This document shows positions 39,701 to 48,460 of a DNA stretch of 64,000 nt, piece by piece. Source of the stretch: Cryptosporidium bovis (lineage: Eukaryota > Apicomplexa > Conoidasida > Eucoccidiorida > Cryptosporidiidae). The DNA is taken from assembly GCA_009768925.2 (NCBI GenBank), contig VHIT02000034.1, positions 434,001 to 498,000 of the forward strand. The letters are read 5' to 3'. The translations under genes were made by a program, and so were the position numbers. The notes under the pieces were generated by a model, which saw only the letters and a program-made list of their open reading frames with translations, had not been told where the DNA came from and did not search any database. How positions within the stretch are numbered: the first letter of the stretch is position 1; each line of letters starts with the position of its first letter.

Positions 39701-40106
39701 CCAAAACAAACCTTTTCTTTGAAAATTCTTCCAGAATGTTCAAGTACTCTTCCTGCATTAATTCTTGACTCTTATCAAATATTTCATCACATATAATCTC
39801 GTTTGGAAGTTCTACCTTCGATATTTCCGATAGCTCCTCTTCAAGAGAACCTGAAAACATTTCTATATCGTTCATTACGATATTTACACTGCTGCTAAGT
39901 GCTTTACTTGAATTATATATGTTCAATACATTCTCACCAAATTCTATCATTAATTCTGGATTTGAACCTATTACCTTCTTAATGTCATTTGTTCTTGTAA
40001 AAACTTCTTTCTTTAAGTTTACCAATAACTCGCTTATCTCATCTAAGTCATACTTTTTGAACAATTCAGACACGGGAAGTGTCCGATCCTCCACTTTTAT
40101 TGCCAT
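36741..40106 (-). CDS. COG1/Vps51-family tethering complex subunit
   Basis: 1,121 residues from the ATG at 40106. The N-terminal 90 residues fit the COG1/Vps51 pattern: LFKKYDLDEISELLVNLKKEV, then VIGSNPELMIEFGENVLNIYNSSKAL, then a coiled-coil stretch. That corresponds to COG1's EIxxLxxxLxxE, an L(V/I)GxxYxDLI-type segment and an amphipathic helix. The rest is predicted all-helical, as in CATCHR tethers, with Asn/Ser-rich loops, and ends in a Ser-rich tail. The conserved oligomeric Golgi complex tethers vesicles for retrograde intra-Golgi traffic. Human COG1 is about 980 residues. Vps51 or another CATCHR subunit is the main alternative, since only the N-terminus is recognisable. It is divergent from the adenylate kinase gene. 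Confidence 0.6.
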   Translation of the reverse strand: MAIKVEDRTLPVSELFKKYDLDEISELLVNLKKEVFTRTNDIKKVIGSNPELMIEFGENVLNIYNSSKALSSSVNIVMNDIEMFSGSLEEELSEISKVELPNEIICDEIFDKSQELMQEEYLNILEEFSKKRFVLAYELYLKLRENDIYNKENDPVNIASELETRFGLDCFKYNLDFIRKSIESHCYSFIQSCCDLDGTELSQLIIIKFLFESEENNDLVINNNICNKFKEVIENSITLRTKETKEDLINITLHTDTGNIGCEENYEYFITGIQTLIGFYELSASLCNVIEEFENNNWINSEVKAKLFEVIKVNRAIFYENTYLNELKRTIIDKFSSIGSYSSSDNNEFSYKILIKIYSNIYDGVVSNKKSMEFISNNLFPILLSDIDYCLKLFMKKNQKNQLLKLLIFSDGNQGNINQKINSKNDYNQTQSCSISECIDQKGEFPSCFNKIGDLSYYNTETFNWLCLKRKDIEFVTNELVEIKLFLDKVLNSNELINNTMSYLSYSCFLYSINNYICFCKNLLWSFFRLNNIKKTPKSVKSNNDKNFMDELNNFTNTLIQGKCLDIIETGLQSYLGCNNEEENDKLKTIKANVMFQLDNNSEDDNKLQYYSFQSVISNIKYEESFNIKWKILLDITCEILVSIDYYVNFEHYNDEILESFVLLDSLNTFFKLHIDKELMKTHLEKLKRLEMIIYSVILHSDKLNGKTHVFQSMLSNFDVNDDYEKSVNLSEIKTKMISYYSLYRTCNIKSNGFNEKEDNYDIFTTTPHSILIEITTDIILFGMQLQSRIQRSDYNIVCKYYLDTYVIPLLCDNIQFFSKLLSQHYYYEKEYNGDINLNNYSEDHECLDIAITLKKIIFSLFSDLTWCSNFNIDDISTDEVICKNNIDNYNACLDIIEKSMNNCDFNDNNTNKFKVSRVLDTIKNDAINLLNDVQKTHNFESNIDKDNTLPNSMFATFVQRFQTNSHTRPSKYGSVSNFIATAYDKDLKIDIDRNSISKEIRSISSNFNEDVSSTNFTLENQSDVPIMTHFSELLSKYKENETSFIRSDSNINNLFASQSSSEHKTGQSTGSIHNNLSDDRISGIMNININGKIDTRSIWQVSNLLKETVKDKVFGQREDM

Positions 40107-40553
40107 ATTTTTCTACTTTAATGCTGAATTTTAGTTATTTATTGTCTCTCCTTTATACCCATGTCAAAATATCATTAATGTCATCCCTCTTAAATATAAT
40201 TTTACTTAATGTTGCTTATTCCGGTACTTTTTCCCACCTCTATTTTCTCTCTTAAAATTTTATCTGCCCCACATTTCTCCCTCTTGTTTTAATTGTGACA
40301 TTGAATTAAGGCGGGAAAATTGCTGTAACAAAAATGCAAAAATAAATGAGGAACAGTGACGTGAATTGTTTATGGTGCAAGACGGTATAACTAAGAGAAA
40401 GAATTATTTGTTTGCACTTACTTTTACTTAATTTGTTGTTAATTTCTCAACAAAATTTGCAAGATACTTCATTTTATACTTTAGAATCTACAGACTTTTT
40501 TTAGGCCTATATTTTCAAATTAATAATATAGTTTGCAAGTATTCATATTGAAT
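40107..40553. promoter_or_regulatory. Bidirectional promoter region, COG1-like / adenylate kinase
   Basis: 447 bp with an E2F-like GGCGGGAAAA at 40310-40319, about midway between the two ATGs. Otherwise AT-rich with pyrimidine stretches. No gene seen. Confidence 0.4.
40310..40319. promoter_or_regulatory. E2F-like site GGCGGGAAAA
   Basis: GGCGGGAAAA (reverse TTTTCCCGCC) is a textbook match to the E2F consensus TTTSSCGC. It sits about 205 bp from the COG1-like ATG and 235 bp from the adenylate kinase ATG. Confidence 0.4.
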
Positions 40554-41216
40554 ATGTCTTCTCAAAAAAAACATAATTTAATTATAATAGGAGCACCTGG
40601 AAGCGGAAAAGGAACGCAATGTGAGTTCATTAAAAAAGAATATAACTTGGCACATTTGTCCACAGGTGATATGTTGCGAGAAGCAATTAAAATGGAAACG
40701 AAAATAGGGCTTGAAGCCAAAAGTATAATTAGTTCTGGAAATATAGTTGGTGATGACATAGTATTAGGTTTAGTTAAAGATAAGTTTGACTCTGGAATAT
40801 GTTTAAACGGATTTATTTTAGACGGATTCCCTAGAACTATTCCCCAGGCAGATGGTCTTTTGGATATACTCAAGGAAAGACAAGATAATTTGACATGTGT
40901 AATATACTTAGTTATTGACGACAGCGAGATAATAGAAAGAATAACGGGTAGAAGAATTCATCCTTCTTCCGGTAGGACGTATCATATTAAGTTTAACCCC
41001 CCAAAGAAAGATGGCTTTGATGATGTTACTGGAGAACCACTTATTCAGAGAGAGGATGACAATCCTGAGTCAGTTAAGGTTAGACTAGATATATTCCACA
41101 AACAAACAAGTCCATTGGTTGAATATTATGAGAAGATGGGGATACTGAAAAGAGTAGATGCTAATTTGTCTCCTAAAGAGGTTACTGAGGAAATAAAAAG
41201 AATACTAGACAATTAA
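40554..41216 (+). CDS. Adenylate kinase (long form)
   Basis: 220 residues from the ATG at 40554 (MSSQKKHNL); an in-frame TTG 7 codons upstream is ignored. It catalyses 2 ADP = ATP + AMP, balancing adenylate pools. The P-loop GAPGSGKGTQ is at residues 13-22. The AMP-binding part has LSTGDMLREA, and the NMP-CORE signature is LDGFPRTIPQA. The long lid runs from GRRIHPSSGRTYH to DDVTGEPLIQREDDN; it lacks zinc-binding Cys and carries the usual Arg residues. The sequence closely resembles, from memory, the structurally solved C. parvum adenylate kinase with scattered substitutions. This is my main support for a Cryptosporidium other than C. parvum. There is no targeting peptide, so cytosolic action is likely. 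Confidence 0.96.
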   Translation: MSSQKKHNLIIIGAPGSGKGTQCEFIKKEYNLAHLSTGDMLREAIKMETKIGLEAKSIISSGNIVGDDIVLGLVKDKFDSGICLNGFILDGFPRTIPQADGLLDILKERQDNLTCVIYLVIDDSEIIERITGRRIHPSSGRTYHIKFNPPKKDGFDDVTGEPLIQREDDNPESVKVRLDIFHKQTSPLVEYYEKMGILKRVDANLSPKEVTEEIKRILDN

Positions 41217-41721
41217 GAAAAGATCGGATAAATTTCTTTCTGTTATCTTACCACTCTATAATGCAATCTTTGTAATGTGCGTAATCGTAGCTATACATTA
41301 TTTCTTTACCTTACTTTGATATTGAACACTGAAACAAAGAGATAAAGTGTATGAGTTTAGGTGTGAAGAGTGTATTCAGACACAGACAATGATGCCCACT
41401 GAGAGTCCTTCCTCCTAAAAATTCCCATTTCATAAAATTTATTCTCAAATACATTGCGTTCATTTTTCCTAAATAAAAGATTAAAAATGATAATTAGGTT
41501 ACCTGGTCCTTTGCCGCCAAGACTAGTTTCGCGTCTATATAATAAATATAGTTGAAGTATTCAAAAGAATAATAAACCAAAATAATCGTTAATAAATAAA
41601 TAAAAAATTAGAATAAGAATAAATAATTTTATTTATTTTTTGTTTTACTATTAATCTTGATTTAATTTTAAGGCATACGGCTTATTGCATATTTAGTTAG
41701 AATATTATTTAAGCGTTTATA
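41217..41721. promoter_or_regulatory. Intergenic, adenylate kinase / G3BP-like
   Basis: 505 bp between tandem plus-strand genes. It contains TTGCCGCCAAG (41511-41521), about 200 bp upstream of the next ATG and also seen in variant form upstream of the R2 gene, then TTTCGCG. No gene seen. Confidence 0.35.
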
Positions 41722-43095
41722 ATGTCAGAAAGTAATAGTAACGTTTGTAATGCAGCAAAAATAGCGGATTTTTTTGTCACAGAGTATTATAGTCGTTTAA
41801 AGAAGGATCCATCTACATTATATGAGCTATATCATGATTCAGGATGTTTAACATGGGTGGGAAATCGTGGAGATTTACTAATGGACAGTTTGTCTGTGCC
41901 ACAGTCTGTGTTAAGAGCTGAAACAAAAGAAAGGATTCGCTCAGCAATAGATTTACTTGAGTTAAAGAACTGCACTACATATGTTGAAGTGCTTGAGTGT
42001 TCAAAGTCTATAAATAATTCACTTTGTATCATGGCAAAGGGAAGAATGTATGTGAACGATGGTGGTGAGAACATAGGTAGAGGTTTTGTGCAAAGTTTTT
42101 TACTTACTGAAATAAGACCAAGATGGTATTTTATTAGAAATGACTGTCTGATATTTTTAGATTCTAAACTTCCATTGTTGGAAAACTCTCAATACTCTAA
42201 AAAATTGAATGATGTTGAACATTCAAGTATTGGAGGCGCTGTGTCAGGAATGGTAGCGTTTAAGAAGTCTAATATTAACGGGGGTGAATTGAGTTCTTCG
42301 CAAGTTAGTAATTCTATTAAAGAGTTGCAGCAGTCGAATATAATCACGACAAACATAAACAGAAATGGTGGATTATCCAACAAAGACGGCAATAATTTAA
42401 TTGAAACCAACAGCCCAGAACTCAAGGGTGAGAAAGAGTCGCCGTCAGAAGCAATATTAAAGAGTTTAAACAAAAACAACGTTGTTGACAATAAGCCTTC
42501 TGTTGAAGGTAAAAACAATAGTGATAATAATGCTTTTAATAGTTCAGAAACGAAATTAAAATACGAGGTTACAAGTTATGCTGGAAAATTAATGGGAAAC
42601 GGCGTTAGAGTGGCCAATTCAAAAGTAAAAGGATATGCAATACCAGCATCCAGTGATAATGGCAAAAACAGGACCTCGATTGCCACACAACAAAGTAATC
42701 AATCTAAGAAAAATACAAGTTATCAAAAGGAGGTTAAAAATAAGCGCAAAATATTCGTTCACTCAATTCCTAACAACATATCCGACGAACAAATTAGGGA
42801 TGCTGTACAAATACAGCTTAAGATGCATGGAGGTGGTTACATAATTGATATTGAAAGAGCAAAGGTATCGGGAAAGCAATGGGGAATACTTGAACTTGAT
42901 TCTGAAGTATCTTGCAGAACTCTTTTGGCAAACGGTTTGTATTTAGGTGGAATCGAAGTTCCAATTGAGAAATGGAAACAATTACAACATAACTCTTCAA
43001 CCCACAACACAAGTAGATACAATGGGAAAACTACTACTTCCAATAATAAACTTACTAGTAGTAATTACCAATCTAATTCTAATTCGAGACATTAA
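41722..43095 (+). CDS. G3BP-like protein (NTF2 domain + RRM)
   Basis: 457 residues from the ATG at 41722. Residues about 8-150 form an NTF2-like domain: IADFFVTEYYSRLKKDPSTL, LYHDSGCLTWVG, then GRGFVQSFLLTEIRPRWYFIRND. That last segment is the family's typical Q-F-L-position ending. A Ser/Asn-rich linker follows, then an RRM at about 340-417 (RNP2 KIFVHSIP; the RNP1-like strand is weak: QWGILELD). The tail is Asn/Ser/Thr-rich. This order is that of Ras-GAP SH3-binding proteins, RNA-binding stress-granule nucleators in other eukaryotes. The RRM lacks the classical aromatic RNP1 (K/R-G-F/Y-G/A-F/Y), so RNA binding may differ. Stress-granule function here is inferred. Confidence 0.8.
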   Translation: MSESNSNVCNAAKIADFFVTEYYSRLKKDPSTLYELYHDSGCLTWVGNRGDLLMDSLSVPQSVLRAETKERIRSAIDLLELKNCTTYVEVLECSKSINNSLCIMAKGRMYVNDGGENIGRGFVQSFLLTEIRPRWYFIRNDCLIFLDSKLPLLENSQYSKKLNDVEHSSIGGAVSGMVAFKKSNINGGELSSSQVSNSIKELQQSNIITTNINRNGGLSNKDGNNLIETNSPELKGEKESPSEAILKSLNKNNVVDNKPSVEGKNNSDNNAFNSSETKLKYEVTSYAGKLMGNGVRVANSKVKGYAIPASSDNGKNRTSIATQQSNQSKKNTSYQKEVKNKRKIFVHSIPNNISDEQIRDAVQIQLKMHGGGYIIDIERAKVSGKQWGILELDSEVSCRTLLANGLYLGGIEVPIEKWKQLQHNSSTHNTSRYNGKTTTSNNKLTSSNYQSNSNSRH

Positions 43096-43329
43096 TTTAT
43101 TAATGCTCAATTCAATTAATATCTTTGCAATCTAGTGTAAATTGATATTACTAATAATAATTATTGATGTTATTGTTAGCTTTTACTTTGTTTATTTTAT
43201 TACTCCATTCCCCTATTTACCTTGACTTACAGAATTTCAGCTTTGATGTTATTTTATTCATTCTGTTGCACCGAAGTTGTCTTTCCTAGATAAATCTATT
43301 AATTTTGTTGATGATATTGAAAAAGTAAA

Positions 43330-46300
43330 CTAAGGAGCGCTTTTCGTATTTAACTTTTCAGTCATTTTCTTTGCGTTTTTAGAGAGATATATGCTATTTA
43401 GTGCATAGTTAACCAAATAAGTACCGACCATATCAACAAATACCAAAAGCAATATCGAGAGTTTAAGATAACTGTCTTCATATAATACAAGCGAAAATAA
43501 ACTGTTTATACTTGGAAACAACCCAAGTATTGTTACGAATAGGAATGCAATAACGATTGTTGAAATATATATTAAATATTTATTATTTAATATATGCGTA
43601 GTAAATGGATATCCATTTGCATTTGACAAAAAACAAGACAAATGACAGGCAGTGTATAAATAATACATTGTTGTATTAACTATATTAGGCTCAAAAGGAC
43701 CGTCTATGTTTTTGGTATCTCCATCATTCGGTATGTAACTCCCAGTTAGTCTCCAACCATAATATATAATAAACAAATGTAGAACTGCTTGAAATATAAA
43801 CGATAAAAATACAAATGGATTAAATATACTATTTGGTGGTTTATTTATAACCAATTTCTTAAGTGGTTTATTTCGAAGTATCAAGAAGAATAAACCACTC
43901 ATTATTATTGATTCTACTGTAGTTTGGAAATCGCCAAATTTTACACCATCATAGGCCAATACACTCATTGAAAACGCAGATACAATGCTGTTTAAACCCA
44001 TTAATTTATACATGAGCAGCAAATTTGTTAAAGTGGATCTTCCATATCTCACTAGTTTAATTATACAGTTGGGAGAGTCACCCTTATATGTAAATGGGGA
44101 GGCTATAGATGCATCCCCTAATTTTACCTTTGGAACGTCATCCATATTTTGCAATTCTTTAAGTAATTCTTTTTGAATTTGTAATTTAGAAAATTGTTCA
44201 CCTTTTCTTATTCTTTCCTCTATCTCCTTTTTTATATCATAAACACTTTTATTTTTTCTAACATTTTTTTCTTTATCGATTTGATTTGGCAATAAAGATA
44301 TTCCAACATTTGAATGCTTTAGTGCACCAACATCATTTGTACCGTCTCCACACATAAGAGTTGTGTTCCCCATATTATTATAGATGTTAATCAAATTTTG
44401 TTTATCTTTTGGAGACATTCTCGCATATATCTTGCAGTACCCAAATATATTGTGGACTATTATTTTATTACTATCAATATTATTGTTTTGAGTAAGATCT
44501 TGAAAAACCTTGCCATTCATACCAATACAGTAACTATTATTTATTTTTTCAAGCTGAATTTTAAACTCCTCGTCGCACTCGCTCCTCAATTCCGAATATA
44601 AATCCCCGTTTGAGTACTTCCAAACATAGTTGTTCTTGCAGTCTTGGCTTAAACTTTCAACGTTTATGTTATCACATTTGGATAAAATAACCATATCACT
44701 TTTGTCTGTTATAGATACCTTTTTCGCAACATGAAATGCAGTCAAGATATTGTCACCCGTAATCATTATGGAACGGTGTCCACTATTGTTTAGTTCTTCT
44801 ATCACATCTTTAGAGTGCTTCTTAATGGGACAGTACAATGCCAAAAAACCACAAAAAACCAAATTGCTCTCGTAGTAATCTCTATTCTTGTTCATTTTGT
44901 CTATATCTATATATTTTGCACCCAACGCAAGTATTCTATATCCATCTTTAGTACATTCATGTACTGTTTTCTTATATTTGTCAATATCGAGATTTTGCTT
45001 ATCAAAGTAATTCACCATTACCTCCGGACTGCCTTTTGACAAGACCAAACCGCATTTATTTGAATTAGGTACTGTTAATTCGTTAGAATACTTTCTTGTA
45101 TTGTTATTTACATTATTAATATTATTGACAGATATATTAGCTTCGCCTATCACCGACATTCTTTGGTTTTCTGGGGAAAATGGAAATCTTTTCAATATAT
45201 TGAAGTGAGAATTGTATAGTTTTGAGTAGTAAACATTCTCATTCCTGTTTACTCTCCAAGAAGAAGTTTTGTTTATTAACTTTTCCATTGGATCTCCCAT
45301 GATACTAGTACCATTTAAAGATAAACCATTGCAACAACCCATGACTATATCTGACAAAAAAGGTATACTTTCTACGTTATTTTCATCGAATATTATTGAT
45401 GAATAAGTACTTAAACTATTTCCCCCCTTATCATCTTTCATTGATAGACCAAAAAGTCCATGTAAATTCATTTTATCGCTTGTTAAGGTTCCAGTTTTAT
45501 CAAAAGCACAGATGTTTAGCTTTCCAGAATACGGAATTCTAAATGGCTCTGTACAATATATCCTTTTTTTAGTTAATTGAACTACTGTCATTGTAACTGC
45601 TATTGAGAGGGTAATTGGAAATTCTGGAGGAATCACTGAAGTTATGATGTGAATGCAAGATATTATTAACTTAAATTTATTTCTGGAGTTGTCATATAAA
45701 CCATAATATAATATATATGAGGAAGCAATTAATGAACATATAATCAACAATGTTAAGAACAAAAGCGATTCAATGCTGTTTGAACTTATTTTTTCATTTG
45801 AAGAGGATATTGTCCTTATTAATTTTCCTTGATATGTATTAAATCCTGTTTTTAATACATATCCTATGCATATCATATCACTTTTGTCGTATTTCATATA
45901 TGAAAAACGCTCTTTATCTGTAATGCAGTTTAATCTTGTATTCAAATTCTTAGTATATTCATTTGATATTTTTTTCGTTTGGAGATACAGTGCATCTTTT
46001 TCATTCGCTGTTGATCTAGATAATATTATATTCGTGCCTGCAAATATTACATGATTTTTATATTTATCAATGCTAAAGTTTTCATATTCATTATCATCCT
46101 TATTTATATTCACAGACACCTTCATTTTCGGAGTACACTCTCCTGTTAGCATTGCTTCATTTACAGTTATGTTTCCAGATAACAACAAAAAATCGCAAGG
46201 AGATATGCATGTTACGTCATTTTCTAAGTTGTCGCTATTTTTGTTATCATCATGAAGACAATTTGGTGATATTGCAAATATGTCTCCTGGAAGCAAACTA

Positions 46301-47520
46301 TCTGTCGTGACATATTTCCATTCCTTGTCTCTGCAAACTAATATACTGCACTGAGGCCTCCTCATTTTTTTAAGTTCTTCGGATTCTTTTATTCTCCTTA
46401 AGACCATTTGAGCCTCCAATGTACATAACATAAATAGCGTAAACAAACTCATTTGCCAATATTCGTCGAGTATCCATAATAGTACACAGAATATTTGAAA
46501 TAAAAAAAAAGGTGACACTATTTGTTCAAAGAACAAATCAAAAAACTTTTCAGTGGGTATCTCATAATTATTTATTCCGTATATATTGTTTGTTTTAATG
46601 TCCTTATTGCATAGACCACCTTTAACAAGTATTTGATCAACATATTCCTTTAACTTCAAATCAATCGGATATTTTAATTTACAAAATCCAATATTTCCAT
46701 GACTCTTTATTAACCTAACACTTTCACTGTCTTCATCATTGATATCATTGTATATAAATGTCTTCTTCTCGTAGGATATCTGCTTGAACCAAATTATTTT
46801 CTCGTTTTTATTTACACTTTTAATGATACTCTCAATCTCGTTCTTTCTTTTTTCGTACTCCATAGAATTTATTTGAACTACAAAAAAATTGTTCAATTTT
46901 GATATATTTAATGATTTAAAACATAATTTCTTTAATTTTTTCTCTACATTATCAGAAATCTCTACACAAGTAATGTAAATTAAGGGACAAAGCCTTGTTG
47001 CATATTTTTTACTCTTTACTAATATATGGCTTACTCCTTCTAGACCTAGCTTGTCTTTTTTAATTACTCTTTTGTAACAGAAACTACATTTAAAATTTAA
47101 ATTCCAAATTGTCATCAAAAATATAAATATGTTCAATAAAAAAGTTATTAATATTCCTATTACGTATTTTAAAGGGATGTTTTCCATTATTAGTTTTAAT
47201 TCATCGCTCATTATATGGCTGTCCGTGCCTACATCAAATGCAAAAGTATTATTCACTGTAGTACTTGTATCATGTAGTGTACCATTTATAATGTTGTTTG
47301 CATCCTCATAGTTATTGCTAACATTCAATGTTAACACATATTTTATCACATAGACGACAAAGTTTAGAATGTCAGTTAGTGATATTGTTTCGCTTATACT
47401 CAATATTTTAGACACTAATACTGAAATCTGTGCCAAATAAATTACCAAGAATGGATAAACATATAATCTGTAAAGCACATTTTCCACTTTTTTATATGGA
47501 ATGAATTTGTACTTGTCCAT
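43330..47520 (-). CDS. P5A-type ATPase (Spf1/ATP13A1-like)
   Basis: P-type ATPase of 1,396 residues from the ATG at 47520 (yeast Spf1 and human ATP13A1 are about 1,200). The two N-terminal hydrophobic regions before the core are P5-specific. The phosphorylation site is FDKTGTLTSDK near residue 678. PPEFPITLSIAVT in the fourth core helix corresponds to the P5A PPELP motif with Phe for Leu. Later signatures are MITGDN and MCGDGTNDVGALKHSNVGISLL. The actuator motif TGE is in MLTGECTPKMK. P5A pumps reside in the ER and remove mis-inserted transmembrane helices. The extra length comes from charged, Asn-rich inserts in the nucleotide-binding region. The P5A rather than P5B assignment rests on the PPE-P motif and the N-terminus. 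Confidence 0.9.
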   Translation of the reverse strand: MDKYKFIPYKKVENVLYRLYVYPFLVIYLAQISVLVSKILSISETISLTDILNFVVYVIKYVLTLNVSNNYEDANNIINGTLHDTSTTVNNTFAFDVGTDSHIMSDELKLIMENIPLKYVIGILITFLLNIFIFLMTIWNLNFKCSFCYKRVIKKDKLGLEGVSHILVKSKKYATRLCPLIYITCVEISDNVEKKLKKLCFKSLNISKLNNFFVVQINSMEYEKRKNEIESIIKSVNKNEKIIWFKQISYEKKTFIYNDINDEDSESVRLIKSHGNIGFCKLKYPIDLKLKEYVDQILVKGGLCNKDIKTNNIYGINNYEIPTEKFFDLFFEQIVSPFFLFQIFCVLLWILDEYWQMSLFTLFMLCTLEAQMVLRRIKESEELKKMRRPQCSILVCRDKEWKYVTTDSLLPGDIFAISPNCLHDDNKNSDNLENDVTCISPCDFLLLSGNITVNEAMLTGECTPKMKVSVNINKDDNEYENFSIDKYKNHVIFAGTNIILSRSTANEKDALYLQTKKISNEYTKNLNTRLNCITDKERFSYMKYDKSDMICIGYVLKTGFNTYQGKLIRTISSSNEKISSNSIESLLFLTLLIICSLIASSYILYYGLYDNSRNKFKLIISCIHIITSVIPPEFPITLSIAVTMTVVQLTKKRIYCTEPFRIPYSGKLNICAFDKTGTLTSDKMNLHGLFGLSMKDDKGGNSLSTYSSIIFDENNVESIPFLSDIVMGCCNGLSLNGTSIMGDPMEKLINKTSSWRVNRNENVYYSKLYNSHFNILKRFPFSPENQRMSVIGEANISVNNINNVNNNTRKYSNELTVPNSNKCGLVLSKGSPEVMVNYFDKQNLDIDKYKKTVHECTKDGYRILALGAKYIDIDKMNKNRDYYESNLVFCGFLALYCPIKKHSKDVIEELNNSGHRSIMITGDNILTAFHVAKKVSITDKSDMVILSKCDNINVESLSQDCKNNYVWKYSNGDLYSELRSECDEEFKIQLEKINNSYCIGMNGKVFQDLTQNNNIDSNKIIVHNIFGYCKIYARMSPKDKQNLINIYNNMGNTTLMCGDGTNDVGALKHSNVGISLLPNQIDKEKNVRKNKSVYDIKKEIEERIRKGEQFSKLQIQKELLKELQNMDDVPKVKLGDASIASPFTYKGDSPNCIIKLVRYGRSTLTNLLLMYKLMGLNSIVSAFSMSVLAYDGVKFGDFQTTVESIIMSGLFFLILRNKPLKKLVINKPPNSIFNPFVFLSFIFQAVLHLFIIYYGWRLTGSYIPNDGDTKNIDGPFEPNIVNTTMYYLYTACHLSCFLSNANGYPFTTHILNNKYLIYISTIVIAFLFVTILGLFPSINSLFSLVLYEDSYLKLSILLLVFVDMVGTYLVNYALNSIYLSKNAKKMTEKLNTKSAP

Positions 47521-47753
47521 TATCTACTCAATATTAATGCTCTTAATGTTATATCAATCAATTCCCTTACACAAATACTGCGTCTCTCAATGAGTGAGCT
47601 GTTTCCGACTCCTTAGCATCAAAAAAAACTATTTATTGAATTGCAGACCAAAATAACTTGGTCTTTGTTTTATTATTTTACTTTTTCTCGTTATTCATTC
47701 CAAAAGTTGTTTTTTCTTTCTCCCTGTTACTTTAGCCAGTTTTGAATTACCTA

Positions 47754-47762
47754 TTTTCCCGC
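47754..47762. promoter_or_regulatory. E2F-like site TTTTCCCGC
   Basis: TTTTCCCGC matches the E2F core and lies about 235 bp upstream of the P5A ATPase ATG. Role inferred. Confidence 0.33.
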
Positions 47763-47961
47763 TATACTATCTTGACTTTATTCTTTCACCAAAGCCACTA
47801 AGGAAAAGCTTTCTGCTGTTCAATGAAAATAAACTAATTCAGACGTACTATCTTAAAATTGTCTGAGTTTAACACTTTCACACTCATTTTATCTAGAATG
47901 TACAGAAAATTATACCATGTATTCTTTCAAATACAAAATAATTCCCACATAAATATATACA

Positions 47962-47969
47962 TGCATGCA
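47962..47969. promoter_or_regulatory. AP2-like site TGCATGCA
   Basis: A perfect TGCATGCA palindrome in a divergent spacer, 490 bp before the Thr-rich secreted protein gene. Same motif as at 15082 and 20131. Confidence 0.35.
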
Positions 47970-48460
47970 CTATTTGTAAGTAATTAGTATAATAAGAGCT
48001 TACAGTATCACTTTTCCGGAGTGAAACTCGGCTAAAGTGGAAATAAAAGCACATAAATATAAAGGGAATAAAGTTTGATATTATTATATTTATATATTAA
48101 ATGCCTATATTAATAAGATTATGCATAGCTTAAATATGAAATGGAAATATATTTTTATATTAGATATGGGGTACCGAGAATATAAAACATGATCTAATTT
48201 GAAAAATTTATATATTAGTTATTGTTTTAATTGTCAGAATTGACATTCAGTTTTTTAATACATTATATTTTATTCGTATTATTTAATATTTTTTATACAT
48301 TTTCCTTGATCATTTTTTTAGTTTTTTTAATTTATTAATTTAATACAGAAACATTCTAGTTGCTTTACAAGAAGCTATATTTCATTGAATAAATATTAAC
48401 GGAAAAGACATATATTTAATTTACTTTAGATTTTTGAAATACTAAATAAGCATACAAAAG

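Larger units (their letters stand above)
47521..48460. promoter_or_regulatory. Divergent intergenic region, P5A ATPase / secreted Thr-rich protein
   Basis: 940 bp. It holds TTTTCCCGC (47754-47762, E2F-like), closer to the ATPase gene, and TGCATGCA (47962-47969, AP2-like), about 490 bp upstream of the secreted-protein gene. The 300 bp before the secreted-protein ATG are extremely AT-rich. No gene seen. Confidence 0.4.
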